64,000 nt of DNA from CAYVFC01 sp964450715 (GCA_964450715.1 CAYVFC010000019.1:1-64000), one strand, 5' to 3'; positions 47,126 to 57,126 are shown, counted from the first letter of the stretch. Program-made: numbers and translations. Notes: generated by a model not told the origin, from the letters alone.

Positions 47126-48526
47126 ATGGCCAGAGCAGATGCAAAGGCGGCAAAGGGCACTCGGGACTTTTTACCTCTCGATATGAAGCGACGGGAGCAT
47201 GTCGCGGGAATCATCCGCGATACCTACGAGAGCTACGGGTTCGCCTCGCTGCAGACTCCCGCACTCGAGCGGCTCGACACGCTTCTAGGAAAGTACGGGG
47301 AAGAGGGCGATCAACTGCTCTTCAAGATCCTGTTCCGCGGGCAGCCGCTGGTGGATGGTGTCCGACGAGCGGCCGAGCACCTGTCGCAACCAGGGGCGAT
47401 CGTCCGTGGCCGCAGCGGCGAGACGATTCCCGGAGCAGAGACCATACTCTCGGATCTCGGCCTCCGTTACGATCTAACAGTACCGCTGGCCCGGGTCTTT
47501 GCCGCGCACCAGAGCGAGCTCCCGCCGGTCTTCAAGTGCTACCAGATCCAGCCCGTGTGGCGGGCCGATACACCGGGGCGCGGGCGCTTCCGCGAGTTCT
47601 ACCAGTGCGACGCGGATATCGTGGGCTCGACCTCGCTGCTATCTGAGGCCGAGGTGCTCTCGGCCGGCTGCGCCTGCATGGACCGGCTCGGTTTCGATCG
47701 CTTCGCGATCAGGCTCAACCACCGCGGGCTTCTGCGCGCCGTGATCGAAAAAGCGGGCGTTACCTCTGACAAGGAGCTCGACGCGGTCGTGGCCCTGGAC
47801 AAGCTCGGCAAAATCGGCGCCTGCGGTGTGCGCCAAGAGCTCGAGCAGCGAGGGATCGGCCCGGGGTGGCAGGATCGGCTGCTCGAGCTGCTCTCGCCCG
47901 AGGTCGGGCTGGAGGCGCTCGAGCGTCAGGTCGCCGATAGCGAACAGGGGAGCGCCGCGTTGCAGGCGATACGGGAGGTGCTGGCTCTTTGCGAGGTGAC
48001 CCCGGCCGCGGGGCGACTACGGTTCAGCCCCACCCTGGCTCGCGGGATGAGCTACTACACGGGCTGCATCTTCGAGCTGGAGGAGCAGGGGCTGGAGAGC
48101 TCGCTGGGAGGCGGCGGCCGCTACGACGATCTAATCGGCATGTTCATGGGCAAGCGCGTCCCGGCCTGCGGCTTCTCGCTGGGACTGGAGCGGATACTGA
48201 CCGTGATGTCCGAGCGGGAGATGTTCCCCTCGTCTTTACAGCGTATAGATGCGGTGGTGGCCGCGGTAAAGCAGAGCGAGGGTCGCTCGGCCCTGCAGCT
48301 CTGCCACCTGCTGCGCTCGGCAGGCCTGAGGGTCGAGCTGGTGCCCGGCGCGTTCAAGCCGGGCAAGCTGCGCAAGAGCGCGGACGAGCGACAGATACCC
48401 GCCGCCGTCTGGCTGGAGCCGGGCGCGGGAAGCACGGCGAGTCTCTGGTTGCGGGAGGACGGCTCCCTGCAACCCGCGCTCGACTTCGAGCGCATCGTCG
48501 AGATCCTGCGCGGCTTGCCGCAATGA
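47126..48526 (+). CDS. hisS: Histidyl-tRNA synthetase
   Basis: 466 aa class II synthetase that charges tRNA-His. It has AKGTRDFLPLDMKRRE at the start, motif 2 region PGRGRFREFYQCDADIVG with RYDLTVPLARV before it, the His-specific ARGMSYYTGCIFE and motif 3 region GGGGRYDDLIGMF followed by GFSLGLERI. The C-terminal anticodon-binding domain is present but divergent. It is followed by tyrS 40 bases later, so the two are probably one transcript. A TTGACG box lies at 47088-47093, but no convincing -10 partner is visible. Confidence 0.95.
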   Translation: MARADAKAAKGTRDFLPLDMKRREHVAGIIRDTYESYGFASLQTPALERLDTLLGKYGEEGDQLLFKILFRGQPLVDGVRRAAEHLSQPGAIVRGRSGETIPGAETILSDLGLRYDLTVPLARVFAAHQSELPPVFKCYQIQPVWRADTPGRGRFREFYQCDADIVGSTSLLSEAEVLSAGCACMDRLGFDRFAIRLNHRGLLRAVIEKAGVTSDKELDAVVALDKLGKIGACGVRQELEQRGIGPGWQDRLLELLSPEVGLEALERQVADSEQGSAALQAIREVLALCEVTPAAGRLRFSPTLARGMSYYTGCIFELEEQGLESSLGGGGRYDDLIGMFMGKRVPACGFSLGLERILTVMSEREMFPSSLQRIDAVVAAVKQSEGRSALQLCHLLRSAGLRVELVPGAFKPGKLRKSADERQIPAAVWLEPGAGSTASLWLREDGSLQPALDFERIVEILRGLPQ

Positions 48527-48566
48527 CGATGACATCACCCGTGACCAAAACGGAGCGATAAACGCC

Positions 48567-49862
48567 ATGTCATTTCTGAAAGAGCTCGAATGGCGAGGAC
48601 TGCTGCACCAGACCACAGCCGCAGAACAGCTGGAGCGCCACCTGAGCGAGCCGGGCCGGATCGGCTACTGCGGCTTCGACCCCACGGCTGACAGCCTGAC
48701 CATCGCCAACTTCATTCCCATCAAGCTGCTCATGCACTGGCAACGGGCCGGGCACAGGCCGCTGGTGATCATGGGCGGGGGCACCGGGCTGATCGGGGAC
48801 CCCTCGGGCAAGGACGCCGAGCGGCAGCTGCAGACGCTGGAGCAGGTAGAGGCCAATATAGCCGGCCAGCGCCCCATCTTCGAGCGGCTGCTCGACTTCG
48901 ATGCGAACAACCCGCGGGCGGCGGTCATCCTCAACAACGCCGAGTGGCTGGGCAAGCTCGGTTTCCTGGAGGTGCTGCGGGACATCGGCAAGCACTTCTC
49001 CGTCAATGCCATGATCCAGAAGGACTCCGTGCGCGAACGGTTGAACAATCGCGAGCAGGGGATCAGCTACACCGAGTTCAGCTACATGCTGCTGCAGGCC
49101 TACGATTTCCTCCATCTATACCGTACCCGGGGCTGCACGGTTCAGCTGGCCGGCTCGGACCAATACGGCAACATCGTCTCCGGGATCGATCTGATCCGGC
49201 GCTTCGATGGCGGGGGTTCGACCGAGCCGCGCGCCTTCGGCATCACCAACCCGTTGGTCACCCGCGCCGACGGTAAAAAGATCGGCAAGTCGGAGAAGGG
49301 CGCGGTCTGGTTGACCGCGGACCGCACCAGCGCCTACGCCTTCTACCAGTACTGGATCAACGTCGACGACGCGGACGTGGGCTCCTTCCTCCGCTGGTTC
49401 ACCTTTCTCGAGCGGGAGGAGATCGAGCAGATCGAGCGCGACCACGCCGGGTCTCCGGAGGAGCGCCAGGCCCAGCAGGAGCTGGCCCGGCAGATGACCC
49501 GGCTCATCCACGGCCAGGAGCAGCTCGACCGGGCGGAAGCGGCCAGCCGCGCGCTGTTCACGGGCGAGGTACGAGCGCTCGGCGAGCAGATGCTGGCCGA
49601 GGTATTCGCGGACGTACCGCACTCCGGGCACGACCGCTCATTGCTCGGAGGCGACGGGCTGTCGCTGGTCGAGCTGCTGCCCCGCATCGGTCTGGCCAAG
49701 AGCAAGAGCGAGGCCCGGCACTTCCTGGGCACGGGAGCGGTGGCGGTCAACGGCGAGAAGGCGGGCGCCGATCGCAGGATCACTTCGGCGGACCTGCTGC
49801 ACGACCGCACTATATTGATCAAGCGCGGGCGCAAGAGCTGGCACGCCACCGAGTGGGAGTGA
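48567..49862 (+). CDS. tyrS: Tyrosyl-tRNA synthetase
   Basis: 431 aa class I synthetase. YCGFDPTADSLTIANFIPIK holds the ATP motif, written TIAN instead of HIGH. Relatives of this branch commonly have TIGN. GGGTGLIGDPSGKDAER, LAGSDQYGNIVSGIDLIRR and the KMSKS loop GKKIGKSEKG follow. The C-terminal S4 RNA-binding domain (IGLAKSKSEARHFLGTGAV) binds the tRNA. Downstream partner of hisS. The substitution in HIGH should not by itself stop catalysis but is worth noting. Confidence 0.95.
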   Translation: MSFLKELEWRGLLHQTTAAEQLERHLSEPGRIGYCGFDPTADSLTIANFIPIKLLMHWQRAGHRPLVIMGGGTGLIGDPSGKDAERQLQTLEQVEANIAGQRPIFERLLDFDANNPRAAVILNNAEWLGKLGFLEVLRDIGKHFSVNAMIQKDSVRERLNNREQGISYTEFSYMLLQAYDFLHLYRTRGCTVQLAGSDQYGNIVSGIDLIRRFDGGGSTEPRAFGITNPLVTRADGKKIGKSEKGAVWLTADRTSAYAFYQYWINVDDADVGSFLRWFTFLEREEIEQIERDHAGSPEERQAQQELARQMTRLIHGQEQLDRAEAASRALFTGEVRALGEQMLAEVFADVPHSGHDRSLLGGDGLSLVELLPRIGLAKSKSEARHFLGTGAVAVNGEKAGADRRITSADLLHDRTILIKRGRKSWHATEWE

Positions 49863-50351
49863 TTATTCCTCGATCTCGACGGTGAAGAGAAACTCGCTGG
49901 TCATGTCGGAGAAGATTTCCACGCGGTGATCTCCGATGCCCTCCACGTCCAGGTGCGACTCGATGATGTTATCGTCTCCGGCCAGGTCGAAGAGGTTGAC
50001 GTCGGTGGCCAGGTTTTTCTCGCACTTGCCGCAGTCGGTGGAGCAGGCCCGGACCAACAGCTCGGTTCCCGGAGCCATGGGATCGACGAGCAGCAACCGG
50101 GCGACCAGGCGCGCCCGCTCGACCTCGGTGCGCACGATCAGATTCTGTCCGCCCGGGAACTCCCCCCGCAGGTACTGGTCCGTGCCCAGCACGCATCCGG
50201 CCTGCAGCCCGCAAACCGGGATGGCGCCGTTGCAGCGATTCTCGATACGCCCCTCGGTGAAAATGCTTTCGGCATCCGCGCAGCCGAGGGCGAGGCTGAG
50301 AGACGCGAGCACCAGCACCGCGACCAGAGCGCAATACCTTTTCCTTCTCAT
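49863..50351 (-). CDS. Small lipoprotein of unknown function
   Basis: 162 aa from ATG 50351 (MRRKRYCALVAVL; the frame is open to 50396). Lipobox ALGC at residue 24. The mature part has four to six Cys including CSTDCGKC and a beta-rich C-terminus (DHRVEIFSDMTSEFLFTVEI). It resembles small envelope proteins of myxobacteria but no named domain is recognised. Convergent with tyrS. Confidence 0.72.
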   Translation of the reverse strand: MRRKRYCALVAVLVLASLSLALGCADAESIFTEGRIENRCNGAIPVCGLQAGCVLGTDQYLRGEFPGGQNLIVRTEVERARLVARLLLVDPMAPGTELLVRACSTDCGKCEKNLATDVNLFDLAGDDNIIESHLDVEGIGDHRVEIFSDMTSEFLFTVEIEE

Positions 50352-50866
50352 GCGCCGACCGCCTCCATCGCGAGCAGAGGGTAACAGGGAGTCCAACGGC
50401 GCGGCAATGGTGGGGATCGATGAAGCCGGGTCCGTACCCTCGCCGATCGGCCCGGGCCTACCCGCGGCCCACCGAGACCACGGAAGCCGGGGAGCGAACG
50501 AGTCGTTCTATTATGGCTGGCCCGTTCGTAAGCGTTCAGGCCTTGGCCGCCGTCGTTTCAGATACCGACTACCCCGCTGAACGGTTACGCCCGGACGGTC
50601 GTACGCCGGGTCGCGGTAAGCGCGCGGTATACGCCTTCGGTCAACCGTGCGATGCGAAATCCCGCGACGGTGATCGGGCGCGCGCTTCCCGTGACCCGGA
50701 GGAGGGGGCGCGAGGGGTCGGTTGCCCGCATCGCGCCGCATATGGTATTCGATAGACGGCGATTCGCGGCTGCGATCGGCGGGATCGACGCGAGGAGCGC
50801 TCCTTTCACCGAATGCCGGACCGCCCGGAGGCCCCGAAGGTCCGGTACCGAAACCAGAGGATAAGC
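50352..50866. other. Intergenic region upstream of the Glt-like operon
   Basis: No convincing gene. It contains a 21-base imperfect inverted repeat (separate entry) and should hold the promoter of the following operon, which I cannot place with confidence. Confidence 0.6.
50606..50699. repeat. Imperfect 21-base inverted repeat
   Basis: 50606-50626 (CCGGGTCGCGGTAAGCGCGC plus G) pairs with 50679-50699 at 19 of 21 positions, spacer 52 bases. It may be a regulatory RNA stem or a small palindromic element. Confidence 0.55.
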
Positions 50867-51529
50867 TTGGCGACGAATAGAAACCGATTCCCAGGTGCGC
50901 TCCGTTTCGCCTGCGGCGCGCTGCTCGGGGTAGCGCTGTTGACCACTCCGGTACGGGCGCAGGACGACGAACAGAGCCCGCGGGCCTACGAGTCGATGGC
51001 GGTGCAGAACCGCCTCTACGATCAGAGCGGGGAGTTCAGCCTCTTCGTGGGCATGCTTCCGCTCGACGCCTTCACCAAGGGGCTGACCCTGAGCGGCGCC
51101 TACACCCAGCACTTTTCCGATCTGATCGGCTGGGAGATCTTACACGGCTACTACTCGTTTCACCTGCACACGGGCCTGTGGGACGACCTGGAGGTCTACG
51201 ATCTGCAACCCACTCCCTTCGAGGTGGTGGAGCACACGCTGCTCACCACCAATCTCGTGATCAAGCCCATTTACTGGAAGGGCTCTTGGGTCAACAGCGT
51301 GCTGATGCACGGCGAGATGATGTTCTTCGCCGGGGGCGGGTACGGCTGGTTCACCCGCTCCAAGCGCGTGGCGTTGGATCTGGGGGTGGGGATCCGTTTC
51401 TACGCCAGTCGAGTCTTCTCCTTTCGCCTCGAGGTCCGGCATCATCTATTTTTCAAGAGCTCGGTATTCGAGGAGCTGGATTTGCACCATGAACTGTGGA
51501 CCGGTCTGGGCGTCTCGGCTTCGTACTGA
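50867..51529 (+). CDS. Outer membrane beta-barrel protein (TIGR04565-like), first gene of a Glt-like operon
   Basis: 220 aa from TTG 50867, chosen because AGAGGAT precedes it and the signal peptide (residues 1-31, LLTTPVRAQ) begins there. The mature protein is all beta: SGEFSLFVGMLPLDAFTKGL, HFSDLIGWEILHGYYSFHL, RFYASRVFSFRLEVRHHLFF and C-terminal ELWTGLGVSASY. This matches the myxobacterial barrel family (TIGR04565) that includes GltA/GltB-like proteins of the gliding envelope complex (recalled, not searched). The next gene starts inside its last 41 bases. Confidence 0.8.
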   Translation: MATNRNRFPGALRFACGALLGVALLTTPVRAQDDEQSPRAYESMAVQNRLYDQSGEFSLFVGMLPLDAFTKGLTLSGAYTQHFSDLIGWEILHGYYSFHLHTGLWDDLEVYDLQPTPFEVVEHTLLTTNLVIKPIYWKGSWVNSVLMHGEMMFFAGGGYGWFTRSKRVALDLGVGIRFYASRVFSFRLEVRHHLFFKSSVFEELDLHHELWTGLGVSASY

Positions 51530-52994
51530 GACTGGCGGCGAGCGCGACCGGCCGTCCGGGCTCCGGTCGGGGCTGACGCGCGCGCGGGTCGCTTGCGGCC
51601 TGTTCCTGGCAGCGACCGTCGCCGGCTGCGGGGGATCCGCTACCGAAATCAACCCGCAGACGGCCTTCAAGCAGTCGGTCGAACGCACCCTGGACGAGGA
51701 TTGGGAGGAGGCCGCGTCGGCTGCTTACGCCTACCTACAGGAGGTGTCGGCCGACGACGAGCGTTACGACCGCGCGTTGTTCATGCTCGCTCAAGCCCTG
51801 GAGGAGCTCGGGCTGAGCTACGCCGCCTCTCTGCACTACCTGGACACCGCCCAGTCGCGGCGCAAGGTGGAGCTGCTGGACAAGGCCGTGGCCGGGCTGG
51901 AGCGCATAGTGATGGAGGGGCCGCACGACGAGCAGACCATCGTCCGTGGATTTCTGGCTACCGACGATATCACCGAGCTATCGCCGGAGCGGCAGGCGTT
52001 CGTCAATTACCTGCAGGGGCTGGACAGCGTGCGCCAGGGGCTGGAAGGCTGGGCAGAGAAGGCGTTCGCCGGCATCCCCCGCCGCAGCCCCTATCGCTTG
52101 CGGGTACGCTACGTGCGCGCGGTGCAGAAGCTGGCTTCGGGCGACTGGGAGCCGGCGCGCGAGGGGCTGGTCAAGCTGCTGAAAGCCGGGGAGCTGCCGC
52201 CGGACCTCCGCAACGAGGCCGTGCTGGCGCTGGCCCGTCTGGCCATGGAACAGAAGCGCTATCGCGCGGCGACCGAGCACTACGAGCGGGTGCGGCGTCT
52301 GGCGCCGGATCGGCCGGAGCTGTTGCTGGAGATGGCCTGGGCTCACTACTACCTGGGTGACTCGAGGCGCGCGCTCGGGCTTCTGCTGGCTCTGGACGCG
52401 CCCATCTATGGCGGGCTAATCGCGCCCGAGCGCTACCTGCTGGAGGCCTTCTGTCTGCGCAGCCTCTGCCAGTTCGAGCCCGCGCGCACCGCGGCGGTCC
52501 GCTTGCGCGTACGCCACGGCGACGCGCTGCGCGACCTGCACCGGGGGATACAGCCCATGCGATCGGAGCCCCTGCGGGCGGGAGCCAGACAGCGCGGCGC
52601 GGTGCGCCCGCACTGGCGCCTGCTGGTGAAGATGCAGCGGGAGAGGGAGCGAGCCCAGGGCCTGTCGTTCGACGACAAGCTCGCCGCCGCCCTGGATGCG
52701 CTCTACGCGCGCGGGATAGAGGAGACCGGACGCCGTATGGAGCAGGCCATGCAGGACGAGGTACGGGAGCTGGCCGACGAGCTGATCCGCGCCGAGGACG
52801 GCGTGAGGCTCGTCCTGCACGAGTTGGGTGTAGAGCTGCTGCGGGGCAGGTCGCGTCCGGCCGGTCTGGAGCAGATCGACGGGTCGGCGGCCGGCGAGGA
52901 AGAGGGAGAGGTCTCCTATAATTTCGTAGGCGAGTTCTGGACCGACGAGCTGGACGACCTGGTGGTGGAGATACCGGACCGATGCCTGGAGTGA
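51489..52994 (+). CDS. TPR lipoprotein, AglT/GltE-like
   Basis: 501 aa from ATG 51489, the only usable start in frame. It overlaps the barrel gene by 41 bases. The signal ends with VAGC near residue 47. The remainder is helical with several TPR-like pairs (DERYDRALFMLAQALEELGL, then LARLAMEQKRYRAATEHYER and LLEMAWAHYYLGDSRRALGL). It ends SYNFVGEFWTDELDDLVVEI. In length, layout and neighbours it resembles AglT/GltE, a TPR outer-membrane lipoprotein of the Myxococcus gliding complex. Its stop overlaps the start of the next TPR gene. Confidence 0.72.
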   Translation: MNCGPVWASRLRTETGGERDRPSGLRSGLTRARVACGLFLAATVAGCGGSATEINPQTAFKQSVERTLDEDWEEAASAAYAYLQEVSADDERYDRALFMLAQALEELGLSYAASLHYLDTAQSRRKVELLDKAVAGLERIVMEGPHDEQTIVRGFLATDDITELSPERQAFVNYLQGLDSVRQGLEGWAEKAFAGIPRRSPYRLRVRYVRAVQKLASGDWEPAREGLVKLLKAGELPPDLRNEAVLALARLAMEQKRYRAATEHYERVRRLAPDRPELLLEMAWAHYYLGDSRRALGLLLALDAPIYGGLIAPERYLLEAFCLRSLCQFEPARTAAVRLRVRHGDALRDLHRGIQPMRSEPLRAGARQRGAVRPHWRLLVKMQRERERAQGLSFDDKLAAALDALYARGIEETGRRMEQAMQDEVRELADELIRAEDGVRLVLHELGVELLRGRSRPAGLEQIDGSAAGEEEGEVSYNFVGEFWTDELDDLVVEIPDRCLE

Positions 52995-55900
52995 TGCGAA
53001 CGCGGTTGCTCCTCATTCTCGCGGCCGCCTGCCTGACGGTGGCCGGGTGCGCGCACGAGAAGCCGGCGGTGCGGGATGCGGCCTACGTCGAGATCCTGCG
53101 GGTCAAGATCTCCAAGGTGCGCAACGCCATCGCGGAGACGCGGGAAGCCATTGTCGGATCGCGGGGCGCGTCGTATTTGCCGGAGCTATACCTGAGGCTG
53201 GCCGAGCTGATGAGCGAGGAGGCCCGTTACCACCACCGGGTGGCCTTCGAGCGTGAGCAGCGTTCGAGCGAGACGTTGCACGTACCGGAGGTGCGGCTGC
53301 TCAAGGAGCAGGCCATCGGCGTCTATAAAAAGATTCTCAAGGAGTTCCCCGATTCCGGCCTGTCCGACAAGGTCCTCTTCAACATCGGCCACGAGCATCG
53401 CGAGCTCGGCAACTTCGACGAGATGCAACAGTACCTCGAGCAGCTGATCCGGGAGCATCCCCGGAGCCCGCTCGGGAGCGAGGCGCTGCTGGTGCTGGGC
53501 GACTACCACTTCGACCGCAGCGAGCTCGAGAAGTCGCGGGCTTATTACGAGAAGATCACCGATGCGGAGCCCGGTCGGGTCACCGAGCTGGCTTATTACA
53601 AGCTGGCCTGGGTATGGGTGAACCTGGCCGAGTGCGACAAGGCGCTGCGCGCCTTCGAGGGGGCGCTGAAAGCAGCGCGCGAGGCGGACGAGCGAAGGCG
53701 GAAGGCGGCCGCGGCCGCGGCCCGGGCGCGGAAAAGAGGGAGCGAACAGAAGGCGGAAGACGAACCAGGCGCGGCTTCCGGAACCGGGGATCCGGACAAG
53801 GCGGAAGCGGAAGCGACGCGGAAGCTGCAGCAGGGGATAGACGTGCCGCGTGCGGCGCTGGTCGACCTGGTCTACTGCTACAGCCAGGAGCGCAAGGCGG
53901 AAAATGCGGTCGGCTACCTGAAGAGGCTGGCTCGCAACCGGGAAACCTACGTGGCGGCGCTCGGGAAAATGGCGCGCCGCTACGGCGTCATGAACGAGGC
54001 GGCCGGCTCGATCTCCGTGCTGCGCGAGCTGCTGCGCCTGGCTCCCTCGGGGGAGGAGAGGCTGGACGACGTGAGCCAGCTTCACGAGGCGGTGCGCGCG
54101 CGCAAGAAGTACGAGGGCGTGGGCGGAGACGTGGCGTTGATGGGCGATGTGCTGGCGGGCTATCGGATGCGGGTCGACGTCACCGATAGAAAACGAAAGG
54201 ACGTTACCAAGCAGTTCGAGCTCTTCATCCGCGACCTGCTCACCCGGGCCCAGGACAGGTTGGACAAAATTTCCGAGAAATCGCGGGCGAAGTACGCCGC
54301 CGATTTGGCGCAGGGCTATGAGGTCTACGTGCGCCTCTTCCCCGACTCGAAGCAGCTGACGGGCATGATGCTCAATATGGCGGACGTGCTGGTCGCGGCC
54401 GGAGATCCGCTGGGCGCCGGTCACGTCCTGCTGCGGCTGGCCGATCGCCTTCCGGAAACCGATCCCGGGCGCGACGACGCCCTGTACGACGCGGTGGTGT
54501 ACCTGCAGGACTACCTGCGCTCTACCGCCATCGAAACCGGTCACTCGGACCGCACCCTGGCCCGCTCGGCGCTGCGGCGGGCGGCCACCGAGCTGCTGCG
54601 CTATCCCATGCAGGACGAGAAGCAGCGGCTGGTCAAATTCGCCATCGCCATGAGCCTCTACGACGAGGGGCTCTTCTCCGAGGCCATCGACCGGCTGACC
54701 GCGGTTGCCTACGAGTACCCGGGAAGCGAGGAATCACGGGCGGCCATCCGGCTGGTGCTGGACTCCTACAACTCGTTGAACGAGTTCGAGTCCCTCATTC
54801 AGGCCGCGCGGCGCTTTTTGGCCGACGGCAGCCCGGCGGACCAGGAGCTGCGGGCGCAGATCCGGCCCATCGCGGCCGCGGCCGAGCAGCGCATGCTGGA
54901 CGAGGTCTCGCTGGAAGCGGCCGGCGACGAGGGGGGCGGGCTTCCCTTGCTGGTCGCCATAGCCGAGAAGAACAAGGGGAGCGAGCTGGGGGAGCGCGCG
55001 TTGCTCAACGCCTTCGTCGCCACCCGCGCCCAGGGCGACACCGAGCAGCTCTACAAGCTCGGCGGTATGATAGCTTCTTCGTACCCGAAGTCGGAGCAGC
55101 TGCCCGGCATTCTCTCCAGCCTGGGGCAGATGGCGCTGGCCCGCTTCGAGATCGCGCGGGCCATCGAGTTCCTGCGCCGCGCCGTGCAGGTCAACCATCC
55201 GCAGAAGGTGCGCCTGCTGGTGGCGGCGGGCGAGCTGCACGAGCAGCTGGGAAACCGATCGGCGGCGCGCGACAGCTACCTGGTCGCCATTCGTAACAGC
55301 GAGGTACGCGAGCGCGCCGATGCCCTGCAGTATCTGGCCCGCTTGCTGGAGCAAGAGGGCGATGCCGACCAGACGGTCTCGCAGCTCACCCCCTACCTGG
55401 AAGACGGAAACCAGGAAGTGATGGCGGTGGTGGGCCTGGCCCTGATCGAGAAGGGGCAGAACGAGCGGGCCGAGGAGATGTTGCAAACCGTGCTGGCCGC
55501 CGGCACCTCGGCCCCCTCGGGTGCGCTGGCCCGCGCGCACTACGGCATGGCCGAGATCATGCTCAAGGCGTTGATGCAATACCCCTCCCTCGCGGACCTG
55601 GAGCTTACCGAGGAGTACATCAGCGTGGTGGACGTGGTTCGCCAGTCCTATCTCAACGCGGCTCGCGAGGGCAACCCGGAGTACACCCCGGCGGCGCTGG
55701 GCAGGCTGGGCTTCATGATGGAAAAGGCCGCCGCCCATCTGGGCGCGGTCGACCTCACTGCCGAGGGGCTGCCCGAGCCGCAGCACAGGCAGATCACCGA
55801 GGCGCTGCGCAAGCGCGCGCGCGACCTGGAGCAAACGGCGCGGGAGGCGAGGGTGGCCTGCGTGCAGCAGGCCTACAACCTGCGCGCGTTCAACCCCATG

Positions 55901-56356
55901 GCTCGCGATTGCCTGCAAGACCGATCTCCGCAGTCGGCAACGGTGCGGATCGACGCGATCAAGACCCGCTCCGGACGGGGCGATCCGGGCGGGGTCGAGG
56001 ACCTGCGCTCCAAGCTTTCGCTCAATCCGGAGGATCTGCCGGCGCTCCGCGAGCTGGGCGAGCGCTTTCTGAAGGCCGGCGAGCCGCACTACGCGCGCGT
56101 GGTCTTTTCCGCGGCCGAGCAGCGCGGCGGCGGCGCGCTGGAGTCGAACCTGCTGGGCATCGCCAACCGCGCGGTGGGCGACGACGCGGGCGCGCTGGCG
56201 GCCTTCTCGCGTGCCGCCGATGGGGGCCTGGAGGCCGGGCGGCAGAACCTGGCCGCGTTGCTGCGCGCGTTCGGGCTCAGCGATGCCGCCAAGGCGGCGC
56301 TGGAACGCTTTGCCAAGGGACGAGAGGGAGGCCGGCGGCTGGAGGCGGGTAAATGA
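52994..56356 (+). CDS. Large TPR lipoprotein, AgmU/GltD-like
   Basis: 1120 aa from ATG 52994 (TGATG overlap with the previous stop; ATG 52982 is an alternative). Lipobox VAGC near residue 18. Many TPR and SEL1-like helices run through the whole protein (for example SDKVLFNIGHEHRELGNFDE, GSEALLVLGDYHFDRSELEK, LARFEIARAIEFLRRAVQV), with a Lys/Ala-rich insertion at about residues 230-280. Size and position fit AgmU/GltD, a periplasmic TPR scaffold of the Glt complex. Such scaffolds bridge inner-membrane motors and outer-membrane parts. Translationally coupled to the next gene by ATGA. Confidence 0.72.
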   Translation: MRTRLLLILAAACLTVAGCAHEKPAVRDAAYVEILRVKISKVRNAIAETREAIVGSRGASYLPELYLRLAELMSEEARYHHRVAFEREQRSSETLHVPEVRLLKEQAIGVYKKILKEFPDSGLSDKVLFNIGHEHRELGNFDEMQQYLEQLIREHPRSPLGSEALLVLGDYHFDRSELEKSRAYYEKITDAEPGRVTELAYYKLAWVWVNLAECDKALRAFEGALKAAREADERRRKAAAAAARARKRGSEQKAEDEPGAASGTGDPDKAEAEATRKLQQGIDVPRAALVDLVYCYSQERKAENAVGYLKRLARNRETYVAALGKMARRYGVMNEAAGSISVLRELLRLAPSGEERLDDVSQLHEAVRARKKYEGVGGDVALMGDVLAGYRMRVDVTDRKRKDVTKQFELFIRDLLTRAQDRLDKISEKSRAKYAADLAQGYEVYVRLFPDSKQLTGMMLNMADVLVAAGDPLGAGHVLLRLADRLPETDPGRDDALYDAVVYLQDYLRSTAIETGHSDRTLARSALRRAATELLRYPMQDEKQRLVKFAIAMSLYDEGLFSEAIDRLTAVAYEYPGSEESRAAIRLVLDSYNSLNEFESLIQAARRFLADGSPADQELRAQIRPIAAAAEQRMLDEVSLEAAGDEGGGLPLLVAIAEKNKGSELGERALLNAFVATRAQGDTEQLYKLGGMIASSYPKSEQLPGILSSLGQMALARFEIARAIEFLRRAVQVNHPQKVRLLVAAGELHEQLGNRSAARDSYLVAIRNSEVRERADALQYLARLLEQEGDADQTVSQLTPYLEDGNQEVMAVVGLALIEKGQNERAEEMLQTVLAAGTSAPSGALARAHYGMAEIMLKALMQYPSLADLELTEEYISVVDVVRQSYLNAAREGNPEYTPAALGRLGFMMEKAAAHLGAVDLTAEGLPEPQHRQITEALRKRARDLEQTAREARVACVQQAYNLRAFNPMARDCLQDRSPQSATVRIDAIKTRSGRGDPGGVEDLRSKLSLNPEDLPALRELGERFLKAGEPHYARVVFSAAEQRGGGALESNLLGIANRAVGDDAGALAAFSRAADGGLEAGRQNLAALLRAFGLSDAAKAALERFAKGREGGRRLEAGK

Positions 56357-57126
56357 CGGATTCTCACTTCCGACGGGATGAGCACCGGGTCGAGGGACTA
56401 CCGCTGAGCGTTTTACCTCGTTTATCCAGTGTATTCTATATTATTTTCGTCGCCGCGGCGATCCAGGCCCCGGTCGCCTGCGGCGGGCAGAGCGTCGAGC
56501 CGCTCGACGCCCGGGACGCCACCCTGCCCGATGATACCCGCCGCTGGATCGCGGCGGTCGAGGACGGGGTGGTGGTGGCGCGCGCCCGGCTGGAGGCGGC
56601 CGAGGACCAGCTCGAGCGGATCGAGCAGAAGCGCGAGCAGCGCGAGGAGCAGATGCGCTTCGGCGGCAAGGGCGGCGCCCTGGAGCGGGCCCTGGACCGA
56701 CTCGGCGAGGCCCGGGTCGAGCTCGCCTCGCTGCGGGTCGAGCATGCCGCCGCAGTTCTCGAGCTCGCCCGCGCCAAGCACCGCCTAGCCAATGCCGAGC
56801 GCGCCATCCTGCACGACCTGGCCCGCTACGATCTCGAGCCCTTGCGCCAGCAGCTGGAGCAGGTGCGGCGCGAGCTGCGCGAGGCGCGCGAGGCCGTGCG
56901 GGTGGGAAGCGAGGCGGTGGAGAAGGCGACCACCGAGTGGTGGAAGGCCTACGCGTCGTTCGTCGCCGGCAAGGGCGATACGCGCGTTTTCTGGATCGGA
57001 ACCGCCAAGCCCATCCGCGTGGCCGATGCCAAGAAGGAAAAGAAGGGCGGAGAGGAAAAGGATTCCGCCGCCCCCGACTCCAGCACCCGTGTGCGGGGCA
57101 AGCAGATCCCGACCAATCCGTTCTGA
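56353..57126 (+). CDS. Coiled-coil lipoprotein in the Glt-like operon
   Basis: 257 aa, starting with a 4-base overlap. An N-terminal hydrophobic segment (YIIFVAAAIQAPVAC) provides a lipobox at VAC near residue 43. Residues 60-215 are one long coiled coil rich in Glu, Arg, Ala and Leu (EAAEDQLERIEQKREQREEQ, then ELASLRVEHAAAVLELARAK). The C-terminus is a charged tail. No named family recognised. Placed after the TPR scaffold genes, it probably serves as a periplasmic spacer or tether. Confidence 0.7.
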   Translation: MTDSHFRRDEHRVEGLPLSVLPRLSSVFYIIFVAAAIQAPVACGGQSVEPLDARDATLPDDTRRWIAAVEDGVVVARARLEAAEDQLERIEQKREQREEQMRFGGKGGALERALDRLGEARVELASLRVEHAAAVLELARAKHRLANAERAILHDLARYDLEPLRQQLEQVRRELREAREAVRVGSEAVEKATTEWWKAYASFVAGKGDTRVFWIGTAKPIRVADAKKEKKGGEEKDSAAPDSSTRVRGKQIPTNPF

